Under the pieces are notes generated by a model. It was given only the letters and a program-made list of their open reading frames with translations. It made no database searches and was not told the origin of the DNA. Both the position numbers and the translations under genes were made by a program. Of a stretch of 26,963 bases of DNA, positions 19,309 through 26,963 are shown piece after piece. Source of the DNA: Chersky-806 sp036502405 (GTDB taxonomy: Bacteria > Actinomycetota > Acidimicrobiia > IMCC26256 > JAENVU01). The stretch is taken from contig DASXYP010000012.1 of NCBI GenBank assembly GCA_036502405.1, forward strand, positions 1 through 26,963, in the 5' to 3' direction. Within the stretch, counting starts at the first letter, position 1; the number at the start of each line of letters is the position of its first letter.

Positions 19309-20730
19309 ATGAGTGGCTACCGGCCCCTGGCCGCGGTGGTCCTCGCCGCGGGCGAGGGGACGCGCATGCGCTCCGAGACGCCGAAGGTCCTCCACCCGCT
19401 CTGCGGCCGCCCGATGCTCCTGCACGTCGTCGACGCGCTGGTCGCCCTCCCGCTCGAGCGCATCGTGATCGTCGTCGGCCACGGCGCCGAGCGGGTCACG
19501 AAGACGCTCCAGGACCTGATCGCGAGCGAGATGCCGATCGAGTTCGTCGAGCAACGCGTGCAGCGGGGCACCGGCGATGCCGTCAGCGTGGCCCTCACCG
19601 CGTTCTCGGACGACCCGGACCTCGACGGCGATGTCCTCGTGATGCCCGGCGACGCGCCCCTCGTGCGCCCCGAAGTGCTCGCCCGGCTCGCCCGCGACCA
19701 CCGGGAGGCCGACGCGGCAGCCACGATGCTCACCGCCGAGCTCGACGAGCTGACGGTGGACTTCGGCCGGGTCGTGCGCGACGACAAGGGCCGGGTCGAC
19801 CACATCGTCGAGAAGACGGACGCCACCCCGGAGGAGCTCGAGATCGACGAGGTCAACACCTCGATCTACTGCTTCCGTCGCGGGCTGCTCGCCCCCGCAC
19901 TGCGGCGCCTGAGCCCGGAGAACGCCCAGGGCGAGTACTACCTGACCGATGCGGTCGCGGTGCTGCGCCAGGCCGGCCACGGCGTGCTCGCGGTCCCGGC
20001 CGACGACCGGACCGCGGCGATGCACGTCAACGACCGGGCGCAGCTCGCGGCCGCGGAGGCGGAGCTGCGGGCGCGTATCAACGTGCGTTGGATGCGTGAG
20101 GGCGTCTCGATGGTGGATCCCGCGTCGACCTACGTCGACGCCGCGGTCGAGCTCGAGCCGGACGTGCGGCTGCTGCCGGGAACCATCCTCGAGGGGCGGA
20201 CGGTGGTCAGCACCGGCGCGGTCGTCGGTCCCGACACCCAGCTCGTCGACACGATCGTCGGCGAACGCGCGGTGGTGCGCCAGACCGTCGCCCGCGAGGC
20301 CGACATCGGTGACGACTGCACCGTGGGCCCGTACGTCTCGTTGCGGCCGGGCACCCGCCTCGCCCCGGGTGCGCACGTCGGCACGTTCGTCGAGACGAAG
20401 AACGCAGAGATCGGCGAGGGCGCCAAGGTGCCCCACCTCTCGTATGTGGGTGACGCGGAGATCGGTGCCGGCGCCAACGTCGGTGCCGGGACCATCACGG
20501 CCAACTACGACGGCCGCACCAAGCACCGCACCATCGTGGGACCGGACGCGCGCATCTCGTCGAACACCGTGCTCGTCGCACCGGTCGAGGTCGGGCGGGG
20601 CGCGTACACCGGTGCCGGTGCCGTCGTGACCCGGGACGTCCCACCCGGCGCGCTCGCCAAGGGTGTACCGGCCGAGATCGAAGAAGGGTGGGCGGATCGC
20701 CGCGCCCGACGCGACGAGGAAGGCGACTGA
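19309..20730 (+). CDS. glmU: Bifunctional UDP-GlcNAc pyrophosphorylase / glucosamine-1-phosphate N-acetyltransferase
   Basis: A 473-residue cytoplasmic enzyme making UDP-GlcNAc, the precursor of peptidoglycan. The N-terminal uridyltransferase has LAAGEGTRMRSETPKVLH (13-30) and MPGDAPLV. The C-terminal left-handed beta-helix acetyltransferase starts near residue 255, with the acetyl-transfer region FVETKNAEIGEGAKVPHLSY followed by GDAEIG and GTITANYDG. Length is normal. ATG 19309 is chosen because the frame further upstream runs through the tRNA gene. prs overlaps its stop by one base (TGATG), so glmU-prs are coupled. Confidence 0.96.
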   Translation: MSGYRPLAAVVLAAGEGTRMRSETPKVLHPLCGRPMLLHVVDALVALPLERIVIVVGHGAERVTKTLQDLIASEMPIEFVEQRVQRGTGDAVSVALTAFSDDPDLDGDVLVMPGDAPLVRPEVLARLARDHREADAAATMLTAELDELTVDFGRVVRDDKGRVDHIVEKTDATPEELEIDEVNTSIYCFRRGLLAPALRRLSPENAQGEYYLTDAVAVLRQAGHGVLAVPADDRTAAMHVNDRAQLAAAEAELRARINVRWMREGVSMVDPASTYVDAAVELEPDVRLLPGTILEGRTVVSTGAVVGPDTQLVDTIVGERAVVRQTVAREADIGDDCTVGPYVSLRPGTRLAPGAHVGTFVETKNAEIGEGAKVPHLSYVGDAEIGAGANVGAGTITANYDGRTKHRTIVGPDARISSNTVLVAPVEVGRGAYTGAGAVVTRDVPPGALAKGVPAEIEEGWADRRARRDEEGD

Positions 20731-21719
20731 TGGACCTGGTCAGCAAGAAGCGGCTCCTGCTCTTCGCCGGCTCCGGGAACCCGGAGCTGTCCCAGGAGAT
20801 CGCCAACAACCTCAAGCTGCCCCTCGGCGACATCAAGCTGTCCCGCTTCGCCAACGGCGAGCTCTACTGCCGGTACGGCGAGAGCGTGCGCGGCGCGGAC
20901 GTCTTCCTGCTCCAGAGCTACTGCGACCCGATCAACGACCGGATCATGGAGCAGCTGATCATGATCGACGCCGCGAAGCGCGCGTCGGCGAAGCGCATCA
21001 CCGCCGTGTGCCCGTTCTACGGCTACGCCCGCCAGGATCGGAAGGCCGAGGGTCGCGAGCCGATCACCGCCCGCCTGGTCGCGGACATGCTCACGGTCGC
21101 AGGCGCGGACCGCGTCGTCACGGTGGACCTGCACACCGGACAGATCCAGGGGTTCTTCGATTTCCCGGTCGACCACCTCACCGCGGTGCCGCTGCTCGCG
21201 AACCACATGGCGAAGGACCTCGAGACGAGCCACCGCGTCACCGTCGTGTCGCCCGATGCCGGGGGCGGCAAGCTGGCGCGGCGGTTCGCGAACTGCCTCG
21301 AGGAGCACAGCATCGAGGCCGACCTCGCGTTCATCGACAAGCGGCGACCCAAGGGCACCCACAACGTCGCGGTCGCCGAAGAGGTCGTCGGCGAGGTGGC
21401 GGGCCGGCAGTGCCTGCTCGTCGACGACATCATCGACACCGCAGGCACGGTGGTGAGCGCCGCCGAGCTGCTCACGAAGCGGGGTGCGGACTCGGTGTCG
21501 ATCGTCGCCACGCACGCCCTGCTCTCCGGCCCCGCGGTCGACCGGCTGAAGAACGGCCCGATCCGCGAGGTGGTCGTCACCAACACGCTCCCGATCTCGG
21601 ACGAGAAGCACTTCGACTCGTTGCGGGTGCTCTCGATCGCGCCGATCGTGGCCGAGGCGATCGACGCGGTCTTCGACGACACCTCCGTCTCCGAGCTCTT
21701 CAAGGGCGACAACGTCTGA
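20730..21719 (+). CDS. prs: Ribose-phosphate pyrophosphokinase
   Basis: A 329-residue class I PRPP synthetase making phosphoribosyl pyrophosphate from ribose 5-phosphate and ATP for nucleotides, His, Trp and, in actinobacteria, arabinan precursors. FANGELYCRYGESVRGADVF (near 36-55), YARQDRK, VDLHTGQIQGFF and the PRPP loop VDDIIDTAGT (231-240) are all present. The start codon shares one base with the glmU stop. A hairpin directly after the gene probably ends the glmU-prs message. Confidence 0.97.
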   Translation: MDLVSKKRLLLFAGSGNPELSQEIANNLKLPLGDIKLSRFANGELYCRYGESVRGADVFLLQSYCDPINDRIMEQLIMIDAAKRASAKRITAVCPFYGYARQDRKAEGREPITARLVADMLTVAGADRVVTVDLHTGQIQGFFDFPVDHLTAVPLLANHMAKDLETSHRVTVVSPDAGGGKLARRFANCLEEHSIEADLAFIDKRRPKGTHNVAVAEEVVGEVAGRQCLLVDDIIDTAGTVVSAAELLTKRGADSVSIVATHALLSGPAVDRLKNGPIREVVVTNTLPISDEKHFDSLRVLSIAPIVAEAIDAVFDDTSVSELFKGDNV

Positions 21720-21741
21720 GCGCCCCGGAGGCCCGGGGCGC
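21720..21741 (+). terminator. Hairpin terminator after prs
   Basis: GCGCCCCGG (21720-21728), loop AGGC, then CCGGGGCGC (21733-21741): nine perfect base pairs beginning one base after the prs stop. There is no T-run, so it is a GC-hairpin type terminator or an mRNA 3' stabiliser. Confidence 0.65.
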
Positions 21742-21758
21742 GCGGTCCCGGAGCCCTG

Positions 21759-21793
21759 TTTGGATCGGGCCGGGCCCAGCAGGCACAATGGTG
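21759..21793 (+). promoter_or_regulatory. Possible promoter of rplY-pth
   Basis: A TTGGAT-like -35 around 21760 and CACAAT just before 21790 form a weak sigma-A-like pair. A leader of about 30-40 nt follows, with AAGGA before ATG 21828. Unlike the leaderless starts elsewhere, this gene has a leader with a ribosome binding site. Confidence 0.4.
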
Positions 21794-21827
21794 GGTCCCC
21801 CCGATTCTCCGAAGGACCTCACGCGCC

Positions 21828-22508
21828 ATGCCCGACGTCATCATCCAGGCCGAGCCCCGCACCTTGCTGGGCTCCCGCAACGCCGGTCGCATCCGCCGCG
21901 AAGGGCTCCTCCCCGCGACCGTGTACGGCCTCCAGAGCGACACGCTCTCGATCACCGTGTCCGCCCGCGAGCTCGACCACGCGCTCCACACCGCTTCGGG
22001 CGCGAACACCCTGATCACGCTCAAGATGGACGGTCAGGACGACGCGCTGGCCCTGGCCCGCCAGATCCAACGGCACCCGACCCGCAACGAGCTGGTCCAC
22101 GTGGACTTCGTGCGGGTCCGTCGCGACGTCGCGGTCGCCGCCGAGATCCCGCTCAACCTCGAGGGTGAGCCGCCCGGGGCGAAGGAGGGCGGCGTGCTCG
22201 AGCAGCTGTTCTTCACGGTCACCGTGGAGGCGCTCCCCGGCAACATCCCGACCGAGATCGTCGTCGACGTCTCGCACCTCGCGCTCGGCGACCAGCTCCA
22301 CATCGCGGATCTGCCGATCCCGGCCGGAGTCACGGTGCAGCACGAGCCCGACGAGCTGATCGTCCAGGTCTCCATCCCCCGTGGCCTCAGCGAGGAAGAG
22401 GAAGCCGCCGAGGGCGAAGAGGGTGCCGAGGGCGAAGAGGGTGCCGAGGGCGGCGAGGCGAGCGCGTCCGACGACGGTGGCGGCGACGGCGGAGACTCCG
22501 AGGAGTAG
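21828..22508 (+). CDS. rplY: 50S ribosomal protein bL25 (general stress protein CTC type)
   Basis: A 226-residue two-domain bL25. Residues 1-95 are the 5S-rRNA-binding domain (LLGSRNAGRIRREGLLPATV, RHPTRNELVHVDF). Residues 96-186 are the TL5/CTC beta domain (LNLEGEPPGAKEGGVLEQ, PTEIVVDVSHLALGDQLHI). The C-terminus (188-226) is a low-complexity tail of Glu, Gly, Ala and Asp, encoded partly by 18-bp tandem repeats. pth follows after 3 bp, a conserved pairing linking 5S rRNA binding and peptidyl-tRNA recycling in one operon. Confidence 0.96.
   Translation: MPDVIIQAEPRTLLGSRNAGRIRREGLLPATVYGLQSDTLSITVSARELDHALHTASGANTLITLKMDGQDDALALARQIQRHPTRNELVHVDFVRVRRDVAVAAEIPLNLEGEPPGAKEGGVLEQLFFTVTVEALPGNIPTEIVVDVSHLALGDQLHIADLPIPAGVTVQHEPDELIVQVSIPRGLSEEEEAAEGEEGAEGEEGAEGGEASASDDGGGDGGDSEE
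22407..22460 (+). repeat. 18-bp tandem repeats encoding the acidic tail of bL25
   Basis: GCCGAGGGCGAAGAGGGT occurs at 22407-22424 and, identically, at 22425-22442. A diverged third copy runs to 22460. Each encodes AEGEEG. The number of copies may vary between strains. Confidence 0.8.
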
Positions 22509-22511
22509 TCG

Positions 22512-23132
22512 GTGGCCCTCCGGCGGTCGCGGTCCTCACCGCGCACCGGAACTCCGGCCGATGTGCTCGTGGTCGGGCTCGGCAACCCGGGTGAGGAGTT
22601 CACCCGCACGCGTCACAACGTCGGCGCGGAGGTCGTGGAGCTGCTCGCGGTCCGGCACGGTGCGAAGCTCAAGAAGGGCAAGGAGCGCGCCCGGGTCGAC
22701 GAGGTGCGCATCGGCGAGCGGCGGGTGGCGCTCGCGATCCCGCTCACCTTCATGAACGACTCGGGCGAGTCCGTCGGGTTGCTGGCGCGCCGCTACGGCG
22801 TCGAGCCCGAGCAGGTCGTGATCGTCCACGACGAGCTCGACCTGCCGGTCGCGGCGCTCAAGCTGAAGTCCGGGGGCGGGCTCGCGGGCCACAACGGCCT
22901 GCGCTCGATCAAGTCGCACCTGCACAGCGACGCCTTCCAGCGCGTGCGGATCGGCGTCGGCAAGCCCGTGAGCAAGGAGCGCGGCGCCGACCACGTGCTC
23001 AACCGGTTCGGCAAGCGCGAGCGCGCCGAGATCGACGTCACCGTCGAGCGCGCCGCGGACGCGGTCGAGATGATCGTGGCCGACGGGATCGACCCCGCGA
23101 TGAACAGCTTCAACACGACCGCTGCCGGCTGA
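22512..23132 (+). CDS. pth: Peptidyl-tRNA hydrolase
   Basis: A 206-residue hydrolase that releases peptides from prematurely dropped peptidyl-tRNA. The catalytic His36 is in RTRHNVG. Asp107 (VHDELDLP), Asn82 (TFMNDSG) and Asn128 (GGLAGHNGLRSI) match the substrate-binding residues of the E. coli enzyme. A short basic N-terminal extension (ALRRSRSSPRTGTP) precedes the usual VLVVGLGNPG. The start could be later, but no better codon is present. It lies 3 bp after rplY and converges on gmhB, with 36 bp between stops and no clear terminator. Confidence 0.95.
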   Translation: MALRRSRSSPRTGTPADVLVVGLGNPGEEFTRTRHNVGAEVVELLAVRHGAKLKKGKERARVDEVRIGERRVALAIPLTFMNDSGESVGLLARRYGVEPEQVVIVHDELDLPVAALKLKSGGGLAGHNGLRSIKSHLHSDAFQRVRIGVGKPVSKERGADHVLNRFGKRERAEIDVTVERAADAVEMIVADGIDPAMNSFNTTAAG

Positions 23133-23168
23133 CCCCGGTTGCGGCGGACGCGAGCGCGCGGGGCGCGG

Positions 23169-23705
23169 TCAGGGTTGGTCGAGCAGCCAGCCCGCGAACG
23201 CCGCGAGGTCGTCCCAGACCGGGACGTCGGGGTGGTCACGCTCGGTCACCGCGCCCTTGCCGGTGCGGACGAGCGCCGGCTGCACTCCGGCGTGGCGCGC
23301 CGCTTCGATGTCACGGGTCGCGTCACCGACGAACCACGTCGCGGCGGGCACGAACGGCCACGCGACGCGCGCCTGCTCGAGCAGCCGGGTGCCCGGTTTC
23401 CTGCATGCGCACCCATTTTCGGGGGTATGAGGGCACACATGGAATCCACGGAGGGTGTTCCCGAGGCGGCGGTCGAGCTCGCTGTCGATCGTGTGCAGCG
23501 CGTCGAGCGTCAGCCGTCCCCGACCGACCACGGACTGGTTGGTGACGACGAGCAGCTGGTAGCCCGCCGCGCGCAGTGCGACCGTCGCGTCGGCGGCGCC
23601 CGCGACGACTTCGAGGTCTTCGACCGTTATGACCGAGTCGGTTCGGTCGACGTTGAGCACTCCGTCACGATCGAGGAGAACTACCCGGTTGCTAACCTCA
23701 AGCAC
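23169..23705 (-). CDS. gmhB: D-glycero-D-manno-heptose 1,7-bisphosphate phosphatase (GmhB-type HAD)
   Basis: A 178-residue HAD phosphatase. LLDRDGVLN gives the nucleophile Asp12 and acid/base Asp14. VVTNQS (54-59) is motif II, CRKP (101-104) carries the motif III lysine, and GDATRDIEAA (127-136) has the motif IV aspartates. The zinc loop CPHTPENGCAC provides Cys91, His93, Cys99 and Cys101, the signature separating GmhB from histidinol phosphatase-only relatives. GTG 23705 is the closest start before the first strand and leaves 27 bp to the divergent gmhA. It removes the C7 phosphate (or the anomeric one, depending on subtype) of heptose bisphosphate. A histidinol-phosphate phosphatase role is a less likely alternative given the neighbours. 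Confidence 0.87.
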   Translation of the reverse strand: MLEVSNRVVLLDRDGVLNVDRTDSVITVEDLEVVAGAADATVALRAAGYQLLVVTNQSVVGRGRLTLDALHTIDSELDRRLGNTLRGFHVCPHTPENGCACRKPGTRLLEQARVAWPFVPAATWFVGDATRDIEAARHAGVQPALVRTGKGAVTERDHPDVPVWDDLAAFAGWLLDQP

Positions 23706-23732
23706 AGCAGTGCGCCCGTCGAGAGACACTTC

Positions 23733-24302
23733 GTGGAATTCCAGCAGGCTATCGACGACCATCAGGTGGTGATGACGGCTCTCGCGACACTCGAACCGCA
23801 GGTCCGAAGCGTCGCCGACCGCATGGTCGCCGCGCTCCGTGGCGGCGGCACCGTGTTCTGGTTCGGCAACGGTGGAAGCGCCTCCCAGGCCCAGCACTTC
23901 GCGACCGAGCTCGTCGGTCGCTACCTGGTCGACCGGCCGGGTCTCGCCTCCCTCGCGCTGACGACGGACGGTGGCCTCCTCACCGCGGTCGCGAACGACG
24001 GCGCGTTCGAGGACGTGTTCGCGCGTCAGCTCGACGCGCTGTGCCGCGCGGGTGACGTCGCGGTCGGCCTGTCGACGTCGGGCACGAGCGCGAACGTCGT
24101 GCGCGGCATCGAGACCGCGAACGAGCGTGGCGCGTTCACCGTCGGGATCACCGGTGGCGACGGCGGCAAGCTTCCGACCGTCGCGCAAGCGACGCTGATC
24201 GCGCCGAGCACCGCGACCCCACGGATCCAGGAGGCGCACCTGTTCCTCGGTCACGAGCTCTGTCACCTCGTCGAAGCGGCGATGGCCGGCGAGGACGCCT
24301 GA
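23733..24302 (+). CDS. gmhA: Sedoheptulose 7-phosphate isomerase (GmhA)
   Basis: A 189-residue SIS-domain isomerase converting sedoheptulose 7-phosphate to D-glycero-D-manno-heptose 7-phosphate. Phosphate-binding motifs are FGNGGSASQAQHFATEL (44-60) and LSTSGTSANV (113-122). His55, Glu59, Gln166 and His174 correspond at a constant offset to the metal/active-site residues of E. coli GmhA. GTG 23733 gives normal length and keeps clear of gmhB, although its Shine-Dalgarno is weak. hldE begins in its stop (TGATG), so the two are coupled. Confidence 0.92.
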   Translation: MEFQQAIDDHQVVMTALATLEPQVRSVADRMVAALRGGGTVFWFGNGGSASQAQHFATELVGRYLVDRPGLASLALTTDGGLLTAVANDGAFEDVFARQLDALCRAGDVAVGLSTSGTSANVVRGIETANERGAFTVGITGGDGGKLPTVAQATLIAPSTATPRIQEAHLFLGHELCHLVEAAMAGEDA

Positions 24303-25792
24303 TGTTCGACCGTTCGGACCTGGTGCACGCGAGCGTCCGCGGCGGCTTCGCCGGCGCGCGCATGCTCGTCGTCGGTGACCTGATGCTGGACCGCTACCTC
24401 GTGGGTGAAGTCGCGAGGATCTCCCCGGAGGCCCCGGTACCTGTGGTCCGCCTCGGTCGCGAGAGCGCGTCGGTCGGCGGGGCCGGCAACGTCGCGCTCA
24501 ACCTCGCCGGGCTCGGCGTCCATGCCGATGTCGCGGGTTGGACCGGTGACGACGCTTCCGGCGCGCGCATCCGCGAGCTCCTCGGCGCGTCCGGGGTCCG
24601 CGTGCACGGCGTCGCGGTCGTTCCGGGCCGCACGACGACCACGAAGACCCGCGTGCTCTCCAAGCACCAGCAGCTCGTCCGCATCGACGACGAGGACACG
24701 GACTTCCCCGAGAACACCGAGCGCTCGGGCTGGGACGAGCGCGTCATGCTCATGCTGGACGACGGCTACGAGGCCGTCGTCCTCTCGGACTACGCCAAGG
24801 GCGTGCTCGATGCGCCGCTCTGCCAGCGGCTCATCGAGCGCTGCAAGGAGCGGGGCGTGCCGGTGCTCGTGGACCCGAAGGGCCTGGAGTACGAGAAGTA
24901 CCTCGGCGCCACCACGATCACGCCCAACGAGGGCGAGCTCGCGATCGTCAGCGACACCCCCGAGCACGACCGCGACGCGCTCACCGCGGCTGCCGGCGAC
25001 CTGTGCGGTGCGCTGCAGCTCGACTTCGTGACCCTGACGCGCGGTGAGGCGGGCATCACGATCGTCGACTCGGAGGGTGTGCACCACGTGCCCGCCCGCG
25101 CTCGAGAGGTGTTCGACGTCTCCGGTGCCGGCGACACGGCGATCGCGACGATGGCTGCGGCGATCGCGGTGGGGCTCGAGCGCCACGACGCCGCTGCGCT
25201 CGCGAACCTCGCGGCCGGCATCATCGTCGGCAAGACCGGGACGATTCCGATCACCCAGGCCGAGCTGCTCGAGGCGCTCGGCCGGGGCGAGCAGCATGCC
25301 GTCGTCCCGCTGGCCGAGAAGGTGTCGGAGGTCGCGGCGCTCGCGGACACGGTCGAGCGGTGGCGCAGCGAGGGCGACGTCATCGGCTTCACCAACGGCT
25401 GCTTCGACCTGCTCCACGCGGGCCACGTCAACTACCTCGACTGGGCCCGGCGCCACTGCGACCGCCTCGTCGTCGGCCTCAACACCGATGAGTCGGTGCG
25501 GGAGCAGAAGGGCCCGCAGCGCCCGGTCAACGCCGAGGCGGCACGCGCCGCGGTGCTCGCCGGGCTGTCCGCCGTGGACGCGATCGTGCTGTTCTCCGAT
25601 CCCACGCCGCTGCAGCTGATCGAAGCGCTCCGGCCGGACGTGCTCGTGAAGGGCTCCGACTACGCGGAGGGCGACATCGTCGGTGCGCCCGAGGTGCGCA
25701 GCTGGGGCGGGCGGGTGCTGCGTGCACCCCTGCTCGAGGGCTACAGCACGACGGACATCCTGGGTCGCATCGGTCCGGTCGCCTCGGGCTGA
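24302..25792 (+). CDS. hldE: Bifunctional heptose 7-phosphate kinase / heptose 1-phosphate adenylyltransferase HldE
   Basis: A 496-residue fusion. Residues about 15-325 are a PfkB-type kinase (SVGGAGNVALNLAGLG at 57-72; DVSGAGDT with catalytic Asp278). Residues 355-496 are a nucleotidyltransferase with FTNGCFDLLHAGH (363-375), carrying the HxGH motif, and the family's VKGSDYAEGDIVG. Together they make ADP-D-glycero-beta-D-manno-heptose from heptose 7-phosphate after GmhB removes one phosphate. Length matches Gram-negative HldE. It lies between gmhA and a GT9 glycosyltransferase. No HldD epimerase is in the window, so whether the final sugar is D,D or L,D cannot be told. Confidence 0.94.
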   Translation: MFDRSDLVHASVRGGFAGARMLVVGDLMLDRYLVGEVARISPEAPVPVVRLGRESASVGGAGNVALNLAGLGVHADVAGWTGDDASGARIRELLGASGVRVHGVAVVPGRTTTTKTRVLSKHQQLVRIDDEDTDFPENTERSGWDERVMLMLDDGYEAVVLSDYAKGVLDAPLCQRLIERCKERGVPVLVDPKGLEYEKYLGATTITPNEGELAIVSDTPEHDRDALTAAAGDLCGALQLDFVTLTRGEAGITIVDSEGVHHVPARAREVFDVSGAGDTAIATMAAAIAVGLERHDAAALANLAAGIIVGKTGTIPITQAELLEALGRGEQHAVVPLAEKVSEVAALADTVERWRSEGDVIGFTNGCFDLLHAGHVNYLDWARRHCDRLVVGLNTDESVREQKGPQRPVNAEAARAAVLAGLSAVDAIVLFSDPTPLQLIEALRPDVLVKGSDYAEGDIVGAPEVRSWGGRVLRAPLLEGYSTTDILGRIGPVASG

Positions 25793-25809
25793 TCGGCCCG
25801 CCCGTCGTC

Positions 25810-26963
25810 ATGAGCCAGCCGGCCCAGCTGCAAGCCGACCGCGGGAACGCCCGCCTGAAATTCCTGGACCGCTACGCGGGGATCCCGGTCCTGGCCGGGC
25901 TCGGGATCGCCCGCCACGCGCGCGGCTTGCACCACGTCCCGCCGGGATGGAAGACGATCGGGCTGGTGAAGACGGTGGGGATCGGGGACACCGTGCTCCT
26001 GAGCGCGGTGATCCACGACATCCGCGACGCGCGCCCCGACGCGCGCATCGTGCTGTTCGTGAGCGCGAACAACGCGGGCTTCGCCCGGCTGCTCGACGAC
26101 GTCGACGCGATCGTCGTGCTGCCGGTGCGCAACATCCCCGCCGCGCTCCGGCTGCTGCGGGCCGAGCACTGTGACGTCGTCGTCGACTTCGGCGCCTGGC
26201 CGCGGCTCGAGAGCCTGTTCACGGTGCTGTCCGGCGCCGCCTGCACCGTCGGCATGCGCACCAAGGGCCAGCACCGCCACTACGCCTACGACGTGGTGGT
26301 CGACCACGGCACCGGCCACGAGATCGACAACTACCGCCGCCTCGTCGCCGCAGTCGGGATCGACTCGACCAGCGTACCGATGCTTCACGCCGATCCGGCC
26401 GCGCCGCGCCCGCTCGCGACCCGGTACGTCGTGCTCCACCTCTGGCCCGGCGGCGCGAACTTCGACGAGCGCTCCTGGCCCGCCGATCGCTGGCGCGCGG
26501 TGGCTGCGGCGATGAACGACCGCGGGTTCGAGGTCGTGCTCACGGGGGGTCCGGGCGACGTCGGGCCGACCCGCGCGCTCGTCGCCGACTGGCGCGCCAT
26601 CGGCATCCGGGCCCGGTCCGCGGCGGGGACGACCCCCACCGAGACGCTCGTCTGGCTGCACTTCGCGTCCGGCGTCATCAGCGTCAACACCGGCGTGATG
26701 CACCTCGCCGCGGCGGTGGGCACGCCGATCGTGGCGCTCAACGGCCCGACGCCCGTGGCCCGGTGGGGCCCGGTCGGCGCCCCGTCGCGCTCGGTCGTCT
26801 CGCCCATGGTCCCCGAGGGCTACCTCAACCTCGGCTGGGAGCAGGACGACCGGTTCCGGGACGCGATGTCGGAGATCACCGTCGACACCGTCGTGTCGGC
26901 GTGGGACGAGCTCATGGCCGAGGCCGACGACGGCGAAGGCGACGCCTCCGAGGAAGCCACGTC
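25810..26963 (+). CDS. Glycosyltransferase family 9 (heptosyltransferase-like), 3' end cut by window edge
   Basis: At least 384 residues, open to the right edge. The N-terminal half has IGLVKTVGIGDTVLLSAVIH (about 50-69), the ADP-heptose:LPS heptosyltransferase-type beginning. The C-terminal half has VLHLWPGGANFDERSWP and the GT9 nucleotide-sugar site SGVISVNTGVMHLAAAVGTP followed by NGPT. It starts 17 bp after hldE and is probably co-transcribed, so ADP-heptose is the likely donor. The acceptor is unknown; LPS is not expected in this lineage. The end at 26963 is the window limit, not a stop; the acidic last residues (EADDGEGDASEE) suggest the real end is near. Confidence 0.88.
   Translation, partial: MSQPAQLQADRGNARLKFLDRYAGIPVLAGLGIARHARGLHHVPPGWKTIGLVKTVGIGDTVLLSAVIHDIRDARPDARIVLFVSANNAGFARLLDDVDAIVVLPVRNIPAALRLLRAEHCDVVVDFGAWPRLESLFTVLSGAACTVGMRTKGQHRHYAYDVVVDHGTGHEIDNYRRLVAAVGIDSTSVPMLHADPAAPRPLATRYVVLHLWPGGANFDERSWPADRWRAVAAAMNDRGFEVVLTGGPGDVGPTRALVADWRAIGIRARSAAGTTPTETLVWLHFASGVISVNTGVMHLAAAVGTPIVALNGPTPVARWGPVGAPSRSVVSPMVPEGYLNLGWEQDDRFRDAMSEITVDTVVSAWDELMAEADDGEGDASEEAT

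Noticed and set aside
23395..23445. A locally less GC-rich patch in gmhB (CATTTTCGGGGG region) as a foreign insertion.
   Set aside because: It encodes the normal GmhB zinc loop CPHTPENGCAC, so the gene is simply continuous there.
1..26963. CRISPR arrays, insertion sequences, integrases, phage genes or rRNA.
   Set aside because: No spaced direct repeats, transposase or integrase motifs, or rRNA-like sequence were seen on reading both strands.

Overview
This is a contiguous chromosomal segment of a very GC-rich actinobacterium, probably of the class Acidimicrobiia. No rRNA or marker phylogeny is available here, so the class is inference. Actinomycetota is supported by three things. The order rsmI - metG - tatD - (rpfB position) - rsmA - ispE - tRNA-Gln - glmU - prs - rplY - pth is the actinobacterial core cluster. 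Two very small actinobacterial-type ribosomal protein genes (bL37-like and bS22-like) are present. Many genes start at TANNNT hexamers 6-8 nt from the start codon with no Shine-Dalgarno, as in leaderless transcripts. GTG starts and 1-4 bp stop/start overlaps are frequent.

Layout. (1) 1-1687, minus strand: a Tat-exported molybdopterin oxidoreductase, its likely di-haem cytochrome b partner, and the 5' part of serC (cut by the window edge). (2) 1978-8510, lipid and xenobiotic accessory metabolism: enoyl-CoA hydratase + wax ester/diacylglycerol acyltransferase (minus), an epoxide-hydrolase-like protein (plus), an operon of two SDR dehydrogenases plus an amidohydrolase (minus), and a thioesterase-like protein (plus). 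(3) 8523-10394: a self-contained regulatory operon of an Rrf2-type repressor, an NAD(P)-binding epimerase-like protein and a four-helix membrane protein. Its near-consensus promoter is covered by a perfect palindromic operator. (4) 10401-23132, the information-processing and envelope core: bL37-like, a YchF/OLA1 homologue with a destroyed P-loop, a DUF192 protein, rsmI, an AbrB-type regulator with a zinc ribbon, metG, tatD, a DUF348/G5/RlpA-like cell-wall protein where mycobacteria carry rpfB, rsmA with an in-frame palindromic insertion, ispE, bS22-like, tRNA-Gln, glmU, prs, rplY and pth. (5) 23169-26963: a nucleotide-heptose module (gmhB diverging from gmhA-hldE and a GT9 heptosyltransferase-like gene cut by the right edge), unexpected in a monoderm-type lineage.

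The genes combine ribosome assembly and translation (bL37, bS22, rsmI, rsmA, metG, tRNA-Gln, rplY, pth), envelope precursor supply (glmU, ispE, prs, heptose genes) and wall remodelling (RlpA-like). The left third is peripheral lipid and hydrocarbon-type catabolism. No mobile element, CRISPR array, phage gene or rRNA was seen. The most interesting items are the degenerate YchF, the palindromic insertion in rsmA, the Rrf2 operator/leaderless promoter, the RlpA-for-Rpf domain exchange and the heptose cluster.
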